Positions 44,890 to 54,126 of a DNA stretch of 64,000 nt are shown in pieces. Below the pieces are notes generated by a model. It made no database searches. It was not told the DNA's origin and saw only the letters and a program-made list of their open reading frames with translations. The position numbers were made by a program, and so were the translations under genes. The stretch spans positions 248,001 to 312,000 of the forward strand of contig NZ_VOQF01000001.1 of NCBI RefSeq assembly GCF_007994985.1, in the 5' to 3' direction. The DNA is from Metabacillus litoralis. GTDB taxonomy: Bacteria > Bacillota > Bacilli > Bacillales > Bacillaceae. The first letter of the stretch is position 1; every line of letters begins with the position of its first letter.

Positions 44890-44961
44890 TTTCTTCCCCT
44901 ATCTCAATTGATAGATAAATTATAACACGAATGTATGTTCTTTTGTATGTATTTGGAAATA

Positions 44962-44990
44962 AAAAAAAGACCAGGTATGAAAAATACCTG
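44962..44990 (-). terminator. intrinsic terminator
   Basis: CAGGTAT-TTTTC-ATACCTG followed by GTCTTTTTTTT on the minus strand, about 105 bases after the membrane gene at 45095. Confidence 0.8.
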
Positions 44991-45094
44991 ATATCATCTT
45001 CTTAAAATATCACCTTAAAGCTTAAAAAACTGCAGAACCCAAAATTTTTAATGTAACAATTAAGAGTTGGAATAGTTGAAGAACTGGCTAAGAC

Positions 45095-45343
45095 TTATGA
45101 AAGAAGAAATAAAACTAATGCGATTGTTAAACCAAGACTAATCCCTACATCCTTTGTGACTTTATCATTGCTATTCATCCTTTCCCTGATTGTTATCAGC
45201 TTTCCGAGAATCACTAATAAAAACGGGATGATCACTAAGGTCTTTGAAAGAATTGGACTAACAATAGTCAAATCTGATATCAGTGGGATAAATGTCAGAA
45301 AAATTATGAAGAGTAAGGCTATTATATAGAAAGAGTATTTCAA
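45095..45343 (-). CDS. membrane protein with doubtful start
   Basis: 82-87 residues, three membrane helices (about 5-25, 34-52, 66-81 with a basic loop 'ITIRERMNSNDKVTK'). AGGAGG lies nine bases before ATC 45358 (giving MKIYHLKYSFY-type start if it were ATG). The next standard in-frame start is TTG 45343, 22 bases from the ribosome binding site. Likely a lost start codon or an ATC start. Not recognised. Confidence 0.55.
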   Translation of the reverse strand: MKYSFYIIALLFIIFLTFIPLISDLTIVSPILSKTLVIIPFLLVILGKLITIRERMNSNDKVTKDVGISLGLTIALVLFLLS

Positions 45344-45444
45344 GTGATAAATTTTGATTTTGGAATACCTCCTAATTTACAAATTTGAACATTGTCTCAT
45401 ATCTAAAATGTTATTTTTATAGTTTTTAATGTACTAAACTTTTA

Positions 45445-45602
45445 GGTTGATTGTAGCGAAAGGTGCGAAACTCCTGCGGGAGAAGCTCACCGCACTTTCC
45501 AAGGGAAAATCGTTCATTGAAAAAGCCGGTAATTTGGCTTTTAAATATCTTCCCCGCGGAAAGCGAGCATCCTGTAGGGCAGATCAGCCTCCGCTAAAAC
45601 TT
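45445..45602. repeat. Bacillaceae dispersed repeat (CTCCTGCGGG family)
   Basis: Degenerate copy of the intergenic repeat that contains CTCCTGCGGG and, about 70-90 bases later, CCCCGCGGAAAGCGAGC. The same family occurs in three better copies at 62.3-62.9 kb. GC-rich against its surroundings. Repeats of this sort are common between genes of many Bacillaceae. The rest of the 45344-45778 gap is empty. Confidence 0.7.
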
Positions 45603-45778
45603 TTTAAATAACTGCAAAGTTTATGGAATAAACTTATTTCTAATATTCACTATTACCAATTTTAACATATATTGATTACAGTATTTAATACTATTATTTG
45701 ATAGAAAATTCTCTTCAATCCGCGAAAGTACTCATTATTAACTCTAAGCAGGTAAAGTATTTGAATTCATCTATCATT

Positions 45779-46483
45779 CTATTTATTCTTAAAATAATAA
45801 GAATGTAAAATTAAAGCGACAATATGTTCTTGATTTGATTGTTTACTATCGATTACTTTAACATTACTCATCAAATTGTTCTGTTTTAAAGTTGCAAATA
45901 ATTCTTCGTTATTAGTTAATGAAATCTTAGAAGTAAGAGTTGATGCAGATGAGGAGTATTCTATTTCATTAAATTTATATGTAATTGCTTCTTTTAATTT
46001 TGTTGTGTTAGTAACGTTAATTTGTGTAGTTGCATTCCCGATTTGTTTTCCATTTTTATAAATCTTCCACTGATCTTGATTAGATAGCCTTTTTTCACGG
46101 TACCAACGAACATCATAATTAGTTTGATCAATTTCGATATCTAAACATAAATACCAATTTTCACCGAAAATATCACCAAAAACATATTGCCATTTCTGTG
46201 GAAAATATCGTTTTATGTACCCTCTTTTGACTGTTGCCTCATAAAGTGGCTTTTTAATGAGCAATGATTTTTGCAAACTATAAAAAGACCAGCCAGCAAT
46301 GTCTTTAGGAAAATAGGAACGTTCTTTATCCGCTAATTTTTTACTAATAAGAAACATAACTACCGCAGCAATTGGAAGTAAAAAAATCATAGTAAACGAT
46401 AATGGCTCAAATGCACCATATATAAGGTATCGAGCTAGTGCTGTAAATAGTAACAAAACAAATAGTAATAGTAGCTCAAGCAT
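45779..46483 (-). CDS. membrane-anchored hypothetical protein (234 aa)
   Basis: GAGGTG before ATG 46483. Two N-terminal helices (about residues 2-20 and 27-46), then a soluble domain of about 185 residues with 'PKDIAGWSFYSLQKSLLIKKPLYEATVKRG' and 'WYREKRLSNQDQWKIYKNGKQIG'. It resembles a tubby-C-type beta-barrel in the alternation of strands, but I cannot assign it. No signal motif. Confidence 0.6.
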   Translation of the reverse strand: MLELLLLFVLLLFTALARYLIYGAFEPLSFTMIFLLPIAAVVMFLISKKLADKERSYFPKDIAGWSFYSLQKSLLIKKPLYEATVKRGYIKRYFPQKWQYVFGDIFGENWYLCLDIEIDQTNYDVRWYREKRLSNQDQWKIYKNGKQIGNATTQINVTNTTKLKEAITYKFNEIEYSSSASTLTSKISLTNNEELFATLKQNNLMSNVKVIDSKQSNQEHIVALILHSYYFKNK

Positions 46484-46531
46484 GACATTTCACCTCGATC
46501 ATAAATATCATTTTAAAACACGCTAATACTT

Positions 46532-47083
46532 CTAATTTCTTGCTTCACGAAATGATAGCCGGTGAAATGTATTAAAATACACAAATAACTCCTCACCAGT
46601 AACTTTTTTCGAATTTGTAATGAGTGGTATATACATAGCATGGTAGGTTTCCAGTACCCAAATGTAATGATGAATATACTCGGTTATCAAAAAACCACAC
46701 GATCTCCAAAAATGGATACGTTTTTTATTTTCTTCTGTTTCTGCTGCCTCAGTTTCAACAATTAATTTATGAAACCCCTCAGCACTAGCTCTATCTCTAA
46801 GGTATTGAACAAATTGTTTACCAAGTCCTTGACCACGTTTGTTCCCTGTTATCGCTAAATAATCAATGATCATAATACGATTAGATGATAGTTTCCCTGT
46901 AAGTGCCATACCTACCGCTTCAGAATGGTTGTATCCCACATGAAGCTCAGCGAGACTTTGATTTAGCATATTTTTTATTACTTTAATCGGCTTTGCACCC
47001 TTATCTCCAAATGCCTCGAAATAAATCGGACTAACATCATGCCAGATTTCATCATTCCAAGAACAAACTGTTTTAATGTTCAT
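46532..47083 (-). CDS. GNAT-family N-acetyltransferase
   Basis: 183 residues from ATG 47083, eight bases after AGGAG. 'LSSNRIMIIDYLAITGNKRGQGLGKQFVQYLRDRASAEGFHKLIVETEAAETEENKKRIHFWRSCGFL' covers the acetyl-CoA site and C-terminal lobe in the usual order. An extra C-terminal stretch 'KVTGEELFVYFNTFHRLSF' follows. Substrate unknown. Confidence 0.85.
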   Translation of the reverse strand: MNIKTVCSWNDEIWHDVSPIYFEAFGDKGAKPIKVIKNMLNQSLAELHVGYNHSEAVGMALTGKLSSNRIMIIDYLAITGNKRGQGLGKQFVQYLRDRASAEGFHKLIVETEAAETEENKKRIHFWRSCGFLITEYIHHYIWVLETYHAMYIPLITNSKKVTGEELFVYFNTFHRLSFREARN

Positions 47084-47240
47084 CAAGATTACTCCTAACT
47101 TCTTAAAAATATAAGTATTTTTACCAAAGCTGGTATCGTAAACTTTGTTACGTCTAGACATATGAAGAAAACAGCACTGCAGAAAGTATAAGGTTAAATA
47201 GAAACAATCATTTAGAAAAGAGTATTTACTTCAAAACCGA

Positions 47241-47670
47241 TTACCTTATCTCTTCAATTTTCCTCAAAACTAATTCTTCAGAAATACCTAACTCTTGCTT
47301 TTTTTCGATAAACATTGCTTTATTATAAGGACCGTACACTTCTCTAGAATCACATTTTAAAATCCAATAATAACTTTCACTTTTGTTAACAATTTGTATA
47401 TCATTTTCGCCTTCCGGGTCATTCTTTAATCGAAATTGCTTTGCTAGTATATAATGATCATCCCAAGCCACTTCAGTTACTTTAGGTGGAATAACATAGC
47501 TTCCCCACATGTTTTCATTTTCTTTAGGTGCTATAAAAACTTGATCAGCTGATGTTCTTACAACAGAAAATTCAGGTCAACATTGTAATCTGAGATTCCT
47601 GGACAACCTGTTAGTATAAGTAACAGTAATGGTAAAAGTATAAAATAATAAATCGTTCGTTTTTTCACCT
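47241..47670 (-). pseudogene. DUF3997-like lipoprotein, frameshifted
   Basis: GTG 47670 opens a lipoprotein signal (KKRTIYYFILLPLLLLILTGC; lipobox LTGC) and reads PGISDYNVDLNFLL then stops. The next frame continues FSVVRTSADQVFIAPKENEN into MWGSYVIPPKVTEVAWDDHYILAK through 'VYGPYNKAMFIEKKQELGI'. Together they form one lipoprotein of about 140 residues with the DUF3997 pattern. A one- or two-base change near 47600 plus a short deletion explains the break. Confidence 0.65.
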
Positions 47671-47725
47671 TCAACTCACCATTTTACCCATAGTTTATTA
47701 TCATATTTTAGGCATTCTAAATTAG

Positions 47726-47887
47726 TTATTTATGTTGATTTTTTGTTAAAAAGTAACTACTACTTCCCATTATAAATCCCCCAAGAATACTTAATAATAT
47801 ACCGATAACAATCCAATGAGTTGATAAATATATACCTGACATCAACATCACTATTCCTATAATTGACAAAGCAATTGTTTTGTACAT
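47726..47887 (-). CDS. small two-helix membrane protein (53 aa)
   Basis: GGAGG six bases before ATG 47887. 'TIALSIIGIVMLMSGIYLSTHWIVIGILLSILGGFIMGSSSYF' is a tight helical hairpin; ends TKNQHK. Not recognised. Confidence 0.65.
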   Translation of the reverse strand: MYKTIALSIIGIVMLMSGIYLSTHWIVIGILLSILGGFIMGSSSYFLTKNQHK

Positions 47888-47952
47888 GACAATCCTCCAC
47901 ACAATTTTATTCTACTTAACTATTATACAAAACTAGTAAAAACAGACTTGAT

Positions 47953-48255
47953 TTAGTTAAATAACCACTTCCCAAAGATTTCGTACCAAATATTCTCTAT
48001 AGAAACCAAAATGATAACTGCTAATACAAAAGCTGAGGTCGATAGAAGTAACTTTACACGCAGTCTTGTTTTGAAATTTTTATATAAATTCCCAATTATA
48101 CTTGCAATTAAAAGTACTAAAGGAATACTTATACAAATGACCAATAAATCATCAAGAGTAAATGGACTACCCATGTAGGAATCTGCAAAATAGTTAAGAA
48201 ATAAAATAATGATAAATAATATGAGTTGATAACCACTAAATTTCAACCAGTTCAT
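47953..48255 (-). CDS. membrane protein (100 aa)
   Basis: TGGAG before ATG 48255. Three helices (about 8-27, 41-61, 71-91), 'DSYMGSPFTLDDLL' loop and a C-terminal 'YEIFGKWLFN'. Not recognised. Confidence 0.58.
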   Translation of the reverse strand: MNWLKFSGYQLILFIIILFLNYFADSYMGSPFTLDDLLVICISIPLVLLIASIIGNLYKNFKTRLRVKLLLSTSAFVLAVIILVSIENIWYEIFGKWLFN

Positions 48256-48391
48256 TTAAAAGCTCCATTCAAAATTCTTTACAATCATAAAATATAGATA
48301 TAGACATTAATTTGCATCGTTAATGTAAACCAACTTAAAACTCACGCCTAATTTTAACATAATCTACTAAATCTTTAGTCTAAGATTTAAA

Positions 48392-48442
48392 CAAAAAACA
48401 ATCCCTTTAGATTTGTGTTGACCATCCAAAGGGATTTTCTTT
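48392..48442. terminator. bidirectional terminator after the ABC exporter
   Basis: AATCCCTTT and AAAGGGATT arms, loop of about 17-20 bases, with T-runs on both strands. It lies about 40 bases after the permease gene. Confidence 0.7.
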
Positions 48443-48478
48443 TATGAGAGTGAGATTTTAAATAATACTTTACTATCT

Positions 48479-49435
48479 TTAATAAGAAACATCTTTCTTT
48501 TGAAAAAAGTAAAATGTTAATGTTAAGAAAATGATAAAGTAAACAGATAATATTGTTAGTGAAAACCCAAGTGTTGCTCCTTCAAACAATGGCAGTGATT
48601 CAGAAATATAGCCTCTAAGATCAAGATGCGGAAATAATATAAATTTCAACCATTGGTTTTTTTCAACAAATGATTGGATAAGTAAATTTAAAGTAGATGA
48701 TGCAAATAAGATAAATATAGATACACCAACTGCAATTGATTGATTTTTAAATAAAGTGCTTAACATAAACGCTAATGTTGTAATAACCAAGAATCCAGGG
48801 ATCCAATAAACAAACATATTAACTACATAATCTCCAACTATGATAGGTGTAAATTCAAAGGATGCTGGATCAATAATTTTATCAGTATAAGCACCATTAC
48901 CAAAGAGCAATGTACCTATTAAAAAGCTTGATGCTAGTAATATGAGAATTAATAACCCTGCATATATAACAGAAACAATATATTTAGATAATAATATTTT
49001 CCATCTCTTATAAGGTCTAATAAGTAATTGTTTAATTGTTCCATCTGCAAACTCAGACGATACCGAGGAACTGCATACAATTACAACGAATAATGTAATA
49101 AACGATGTTAAAAGAGTTGTCCAATCTGCCATATATGTCCAGTTTGTACTTAAATTAGGATTCATATTAGCATCTAAAAGTTGTGTATTGTAGGCAATAT
49201 TCTCCATCAGCATTGTTTTTTCTTCTTCATCAATATTTTCATCTTTTAATGCTTTCTCATTTTCTTGTATATTTGTCGTTAATTCTTCTTTCCAGTTTTC
49301 ATTTGTATTTTCACCATTTATCTTCATTTCAATAAATGCCGTTCCGATTACTGCGATTAATATAAAGACGATGAATAAATAGGTAGACACCTTTTGGAAT
49401 ATTTTCATCCATTCATTTTTTAGTAAAGAGATCAT
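48479..49435 (-). CDS. ABC-2 type exporter permease (BcrB/YydJ-like)
   Basis: 318 residues. Six membrane helices with a long extracytoplasmic/cytoplasmic loop after helix 1 (about residues 38-100, acidic and helical). 'SVSSEFADGTIKQLLIRPYKRWKILLSKY' is the ABC-2 hallmark between helices. The ATG overlaps the ATPase stop (ATGA, four bases), so translation is coupled. BcrAB- and lantibiotic-type exporters use this pairing; substrate unknown. Confidence 0.9.
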   Translation of the reverse strand: MISLLKNEWMKIFQKVSTYLFIVFILIAVIGTAFIEMKINGENTNENWKEELTTNIQENEKALKDENIDEEEKTMLMENIAYNTQLLDANMNPNLSTNWTYMADWTTLLTSFITLFVVIVCSSSVSSEFADGTIKQLLIRPYKRWKILLSKYIVSVIYAGLLILILLASSFLIGTLLFGNGAYTDKIIDPASFEFTPIIVGDYVVNMFVYWIPGFLVITTLAFMLSTLFKNQSIAVGVSIFILFASSTLNLLIQSFVEKNQWLKFILFPHLDLRGYISESLPLFEGATLGFSLTILSVYFIIFLTLTFYFFQKKDVSY

Positions 49436-50367
49436 ACTGACTTCCTCATTTCTTGCTCAGTTATTTCAAAGAATTTATCTTCGAGTGACTTTTTCGTAAC
49501 GTTTATTTCATAAACAGCTATATTATTTTTTATGAATGAACTGTTTATAGCAGCTGTTTCTTCACGTGTTGCTGACAAAGTAATTATATGCTGATCTTGT
49601 TTCAAAATTGGAGACGTAGTGAATTCTTCTTTAAGAATGTTCACTGCTGTTTCTACATCACTAACAGTAAAAACAACTTCATTGATCGCATCGACTATTT
49701 CTTCCGCTTTAGAATTTTCTTCATCATAAATGAGATGACCTTTTTCAATAATGGCAAATCGATCACACATTAATTGCATTTCTGATAAAAGATGTGAAGA
49801 AATTAAAATACCTACTCCTTCACTAGCTAATAATTTTAAATGATCTCGAAATTCACGAATTCCTTGAGGATCTAGTCCATTTGTTGGTTCATCAAAAATT
49901 AATAAAGCTGGTTTATGTAATATTGCTTGTGCCACACCAAGTCTTTGACGCATACCTAATGAGTAGGTTTTTACTTTTTTGTCAATGGCATGATCTAATT
50001 TTACTAATTTCACCACTTCATCTATTCGTTCAGGGGAAATCTTACTTGATGACATACGAGCATAGTGAAGAAGGTTTTTTCTACCTGTCATATATTTATA
50101 GAATTCAGGATTTTCTACAATTGCCCCTAATTGACTCATTGCTTTTTCAAAATCTTTATCAAGATCAAACCCATTTATCATGACTGATCCACCTGTACGA
50201 TTAATTAGACCAGTAATCATCCGAATAATCGTCGTTTTCCCAGCTCCATTCGGACCAAGAAGACCAAAAATCTCATTTTTTTTAATCGTAAAATCCACAT
50301 TATTAACAACGACAGTTTTCCCTATTTTTTTAGTTAAGGATTGTACTTTTAAAACAGCTTCAGACAT
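49432..50367 (-). CDS. ABC exporter ATP-binding protein (BcrA-like)
   Basis: 311 residues. Walker A GPNGAGKTT (about residues 39-47), ABC signature YSLGMRQRL, Walker B LLIFDEP, H-loop 'ISSHLL'. A C-terminal extension (about 220-311) is typical of BcrA/NodI-type ATPases. AGGTAGG precedes ATG 50367. Energises the permease that follows, in an exporter for peptides, antibiotics or lipids. Confidence 0.93.
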   Translation of the reverse strand: MSEAVLKVQSLTKKIGKTVVVNNVDFTIKKNEIFGLLGPNGAGKTTIIRMITGLINRTGGSVMINGFDLDKDFEKAMSQLGAIVENPEFYKYMTGRKNLLHYARMSSSKISPERIDEVVKLVKLDHAIDKKVKTYSLGMRQRLGVAQAILHKPALLIFDEPTNGLDPQGIREFRDHLKLLASEGVGILISSHLLSEMQLMCDRFAIIEKGHLIYDEENSKAEEIVDAINEVVFTVSDVETAVNILKEEFTTSPILKQDQHIITLSATREETAAINSSFIKNNIAVYEINVTKKSLEDKFFEITEQEMRKSV

Positions 50368-50670
50368 AAATACATACCTACCTCTAGTTTATTTAAATGC
50401 TTTTATTCCATCTTCACTTATTTATCTTTTTATTATCGTAACTTTTTCATTTCTACTATGTTCTACAATATTGGTCAAATATCAAACTAGTAGATTAATA
50501 GTTTGGCCACACAGTATTCCCTAAAACCACAAGGGTAATATTACCATACCAACTATAAATTTCCAACCCTTAAAATTATTTCTGGATAACTCTTGCGATG
50601 TGTGGGGACTGTCCCTCAGTCTGGTAAAGGGTTAAAGTCTAGTGAAGAGTGATTTGTCGATTTTTGAAGA
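50368..50670. other. gap upstream of the ABC exporter
   Basis: No gene. A GC-richer patch near 50600 contains GGGGACTGTCCCTC, a partly palindromic word common in Bacillaceae intergenic repeats. The 20-bp tandem repeat follows. Confidence 0.4.
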
Positions 50671-50760
50671 ATCGATGATAAATCAGAAAAATCGAAGATA
50701 ATTTCAAAAAATCGATGATAAATTCAAAGAATCGATGATAATTTTAAAAAATCGAAGATA
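50671..50760. repeat. five-copy 20-bp tandem repeat
   Basis: ATCGATGATA or ATCGAAGATA recurs at 50671, 50691, 50711, 50731 and 50751, an exact 20-base period, with A/T-rich linkers (AATTCAAAGA-like). A degenerate sixth unit (GTCGATTTTTG) precedes it. Copies alternate between the T and A variants at position six. Iteron-like. It lies between the ABC exporter and the SunI-like gene. Confidence 0.8.
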
Positions 50761-50968
50761 AATTTTTTTATGTTCCTAAATACAAAGCTTAAAGTGCTAT
50801 CAATCTCACCAGACAACGTGTTTTTTAATGTACCATCATCGATTATATGAAAATTCCAAATAATAATGAAATTGGACAATAATAAATCCAAATAAATGAA
50901 ACTTTTTCATTGTACTTTCGTATTAGTTAAATAAAAATAGTACTTTTTTAATATTAGGAGCTGAAATT

Positions 50969-51220
50969 ATGTTAGGGATAAGTGTAACAAAATCGTATGA
51001 TACCGTTATAGTTAAATGGCAGCTATCAAAAGTGGAAATTGCTGTAGCTGATATTCTTGATGTATGTTTAGATGATACATATGGTGGTGAAGAAAAAGGT
51101 GCTATTCGTATTGGCACTCCATATGGAACAACTGATCGTGTTGTGATTAAAACAAAGATAAAAACCTATATTCTTTATACGACGAATCCTATCTCAATAA
51201 AAAACAAAATACTATCTTAG
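50969..51220 (+). CDS. SunI/YnzG-like PH-domain protein
   Basis: 83 residues from ATG 50969 (AGGAG, nine bases upstream). 'MLGISVTKSYDTVIVKWQLSKVEIAVADILDVCLDDTYGGEEKGAIRIGTPYGTTDRVVIKTKIKTYILYTT' closely resembles the sublancin immunity protein SunI and YnzG in its N-terminal PH-like domain. Unlike SunI, there is no membrane helix, so it is cytoplasmic or tethered by a partner. No sublancin-like precursor is seen nearby. Confidence 0.85.
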   Translation: MLGISVTKSYDTVIVKWQLSKVEIAVADILDVCLDDTYGGEEKGAIRIGTPYGTTDRVVIKTKIKTYILYTTNPISIKNKILS

Positions 51221-51347
51221 TAGATTAACTCAAGTAGTTATATTTCAGTGATAGTTTTGATTTAACATAATTTTACGTTTTCCACTAGTAGAGCTTACAA
51301 ACTGACAATCAATTGAATGAGCGATTAAGAGGGAAAGTGTTTATAAA

Positions 51348-51506
51348 ATGAGAAAGAAACAATTAAAAAATTGAAGTATCGAAGTGGGTAACATTTTACG
51401 AGGGAGCTGTGTAGATGTTTTAGCAAACGTTCTTTCATTAGCAGAACAAAAGATTATTACATATGACATACACTATAGTGACATATTGAATTACAATAAT
51501 GAATAG
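51348..51506 (+). pseudogene. possible small-gene remnant
   Basis: ATG 51348 reads MRKKQLKN then TGA, and the same frame continues SIEVGNILRGSCVDVLANVLSLAEQKIITYD... to TAG 51504. The downstream part looks like a protein helix with regular amino-acid use and could instead begin at GTG 51384. No RBS is well placed for either. The rest of 51221-51644 shows no gene. Confidence 0.25.
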
Positions 51507-51568
51507 AGCCATTTATTATGACGCATGAAACTATTTATAGTTCATCTTCTATTCAGTTAAATTAAATA

Positions 51569-51592
51569 AAACACTTGGATTAGCAAGTGTTT
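51569..51592. terminator. terminator hairpin
   Basis: AAACACTTG-GATTAG-CAAGTGTTT, perfect nine-base stem downstream of ysnE on the minus strand; short T-run on either side. Confidence 0.6.
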
Positions 51593-51644
51593 ATCTTAAA
51601 TTAGTTATAATTTGTTTCATTTCATGGATTTCACATTATAAAAA

Positions 51645-52100
51645 TCACAGTTCTTTCTTCATAAATACGCTGTTTGGATCTTCAACATAATCTGAAAAGG
51701 GCTTACAATATTGAAATCCGAAACTTTCATATAACCTCTTAGCGGGCTCAAATGCATCCATTGATCCAGTTTCTAGACTTAACCTTTTGTAACCACGCTC
51801 TTTTGCTATATCTACCATGTGTTGAAGAAGTCTTTTTGCCACTCCTTTTCTAAGATGTGCTGAAGAAGTACGCATTGACTTGATTTCCGCATGTTGAGGA
51901 TCAAGTTCTTTAAGAGCTCCACAGCCTAGTAAATCATTCCCCTCCCACGCACTCCAAAATGTTATGTCAGGTTTTTTTAATTGGGATAAATCTAATGCAT
52001 GGATACTTTCTGGTGGAGAATGCTCCGTCATACCTTGAAGATGTTCGCTAATTAAAACTGCCACTTCATTTCCAGATAAATCATCAATTTTTATTTCCAT
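51645..52100 (-). CDS. ysnE: GNAT acetyltransferase, YsnE type
   Basis: 151 residues from ATG 52100 (GGAG, eight bases). 'MEIKIDDLSGNEVAVLISEHLQGMTEHSPPESIHALDL', 'WSAWEGNDLLGCGALKEL', 'EIKSMRTSSAHLRKGVAKRLLQHM' and 'LETGSMDAFEPAKRLYESFGFQYCKPFSDYVEDPNSVFM' match B. subtilis YsnE almost throughout as I remember it. YsnE has been tied to indole-3-acetic acid production, but its acetyl acceptor is not settled. Confidence 0.9.
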   Translation of the reverse strand: MEIKIDDLSGNEVAVLISEHLQGMTEHSPPESIHALDLSQLKKPDITFWSAWEGNDLLGCGALKELDPQHAEIKSMRTSSAHLRKGVAKRLLQHMVDIAKERGYKRLSLETGSMDAFEPAKRLYESFGFQYCKPFSDYVEDPNSVFMKKEL

Positions 52101-52182
52101 AAAGACCACTCCAATTTCTTTCACTTTTTATCATTATGTAGTAAAGAATGATATATTTCCTTTTCCTTTTATGAATCTAGCC

Positions 52183-52977
52183 TTAAACCCACTCTTTTCC
52201 ATGCTCACGTATGAATTTGATATCGTTTTGATAATGTTCAAGGTGTCCTTCATGTACCATCTTCTGAAAAGCAAGGTCACCTTCATCGGCTTTTCTTTTT
52301 ATTGTTTTACATAGTCCTTCTAATCGAAGTAGAACCATTTCCAAATAATTTTCTTTGTCAATACCATCACCGTAGGATTCAAAAAAAGATGTAACTCTTT
52401 TCTTGATAAGGTTTGCATGCTGTGTTGATTGATAATGAATTTTCTCACCTGTTTCAGAAAGAGAAAATCTACTTAAAGGAATACAAGTATAAAGTGTATA
52501 AGCAATATCCCACAATCTAGGACCAGGCCCAGCAACATCAAAATCAATAATACCTACTGGCGTTCCGTTTTTAAAAATAAGATTGTACATCGCGAAATCA
52601 TTATGACACAAAACCTCAAGTGGTTTAGGGGTGTTATCTATTGAATGCCAGCTATCATCAAAGGGAAAATCACATACAGAATCATGATACCTTCGTAGCA
52701 TTTTTGCTATTTCTATTAAGTTATCATCAGACCACATATATTTCTTTAAAGGATAATGACCCGCTTCACCTTCAATAAAGGTTAAAACTTCTCTACCTTT
52801 TTCATCAATGCCCAGAAATTTTGGTGCAGCATCAAAGCCTTTGTTTTCTAAATGCTTTAATAGCTTATGAATGTTGGGACTGTCCGCCTTCATTTCTCGC
52901 CTAACAGTATCTCCCGATCGATAAACATTCGAAACATTTCCTCCTGCTAGCTTTTCTTCGTTTTTTTGGTTTGACAC
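52183..52977 (-). CDS. aminoglycoside phosphotransferase-family kinase
   Basis: 264 residues; I start at GTG 52977, eight bases after AAGGTGG. Kinase-like fold with the catalytic loop LCHNDFAMYNLIF (HxDxxxxN) and the metal motif GIIDFDVAG. The N-lobe has 'GGNVSNVYRSGDTVRR'. Likely phosphorylates a small hydroxylated molecule (choline, homoserine, macrolide or aminoglycoside type); substrate unknown. Lies between ysnE and an alpha/beta hydrolase. Confidence 0.85.
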   Translation of the reverse strand: MSNQKNEEKLAGGNVSNVYRSGDTVRREMKADSPNIHKLLKHLENKGFDAAPKFLGIDEKGREVLTFIEGEAGHYPLKKYMWSDDNLIEIAKMLRRYHDSVCDFPFDDSWHSIDNTPKPLEVLCHNDFAMYNLIFKNGTPVGIIDFDVAGPGPRLWDIAYTLYTCIPLSRFSLSETGEKIHYQSTQHANLIKKRVTSFFESYGDGIDKENYLEMVLLRLEGLCKTIKRKADEGDLAFQKMVHEGHLEHYQNDIKFIREHGKEWV

Positions 52978-53015
52978 TAACTTCACCACCTTACTATTAG
53001 GTTTTCAAAATTATA

Positions 53016-53894
53016 TTAATAATGTAATTTAAGAAATTCGTTTATTTTAATATTTATTTCTTCTACATGACCTTCTGATGGAAAATGCCCCATTTCATAG
53101 GTGATACATTCTTGTAAATTTGGAATAATCTCTTTTGCTACTTTGTTTACTTTATTTTCAGGAAAGAAAACATCATTTTTTCCTGCTATAACTAATGTTG
53201 GTGATTTATAATTTACTAGTTCATGCTTTTCAGTTAACTTTGGCATGTCTTGCTCTAATTTGACATACTTAAATACATCACCAATAATTTTCTTATCCAT
53301 TTCCTTCATACTATGATCTGACATCACACCAGAAATTTTATCAAGATACTTATTGGATGAAGTGATAGTAAAGAGGATTAACGGAGTTAATATTTCTTTC
53401 ATCATTTTCATTTTCGATCCTAAACGTAACCCTGCTGGTGAAACTAATATTGAACAATCAATTTTTTCCGGCATATATGTAGCTAATCTTAATATGATTC
53501 CTGCTCCATAAGAGGGTCCAACAAATGCACAGCTTTTTATAGAGAAATAATTCATTAATTCCTCAATCCATCGAGCAAAGCTATGATCTTTTGCTGAAAT
53601 TCTATTTTCATCACTAAACCCTGGATGACCAATCGTATCTGGTGCATACACTCTATAATTTTCTGTCAAGGATGTAAACCAAGATAATGTCATTGGATTA
53701 ATGCAGTTGCCCCCTTGGAAGATAAAGATTGGTTTCCCTTCCTTTGGACCAGCTACAAGTACATGTGTTTTTCCATAGCTTGTGTCAACATACACCCTCT
53801 CGACCTCAAAGTTAAAGGATTTAATATATTGATCGTAGTGTTGAAGAATCTCTTTTTTACCTATATGACTTTTATAAATCGTTTCTTGACCCAT
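53016..53894 (-). CDS. alpha/beta hydrolase
   Basis: 292 residues, RBS GAGGTG, ATG 53894. 'PIFIFQGGNCINPMTLSWF' oxyanion region, 'FVGPSYGAGIILRLA' nucleophile elbow (Ser), 'VIAGKNDVFFPE' acid and 'YEMGHFPSEGHVEEI' histidine. The fold is that of BphD/proline-iminopeptidase-like hydrolases. Substrate unknown. Independent of the damaged hydrolase at 8560-9223. Confidence 0.87.
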   Translation of the reverse strand: MGQETIYKSHIGKKEILQHYDQYIKSFNFEVERVYVDTSYGKTHVLVAGPKEGKPIFIFQGGNCINPMTLSWFTSLTENYRVYAPDTIGHPGFSDENRISAKDHSFARWIEELMNYFSIKSCAFVGPSYGAGIILRLATYMPEKIDCSILVSPAGLRLGSKMKMMKEILTPLILFTITSSNKYLDKISGVMSDHSMKEMDKKIIGDVFKYVKLEQDMPKLTEKHELVNYKSPTLVIAGKNDVFFPENKVNKVAKEIIPNLQECITYEMGHFPSEGHVEEINIKINEFLKLHY

Positions 53895-54126
53895 AATCCA
53901 CCTCTAAATTTATTTAAACTCATTAAAGTAGACATATTAAACTATGAAAAAGTTTCAAGTTTTTTAAATTTACACTTAGTAAATACAGCTGAAATAAAAG
54001 CTAGATGAATCAGTAATGTTGCACTATTAACATCTCGGTCCATATTTTCTATACTATATATATTACTTTTAGCCTTCTAAGTTACTAATAATCGTTATTA
54101 ATCAAATCAAATAAAATGTCTATTAA

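Noticed and set aside
50671-50760. CRISPR array
   Set aside because: Repeats are directly contiguous at 20 bases with no unique spacers, and there are no cas genes.
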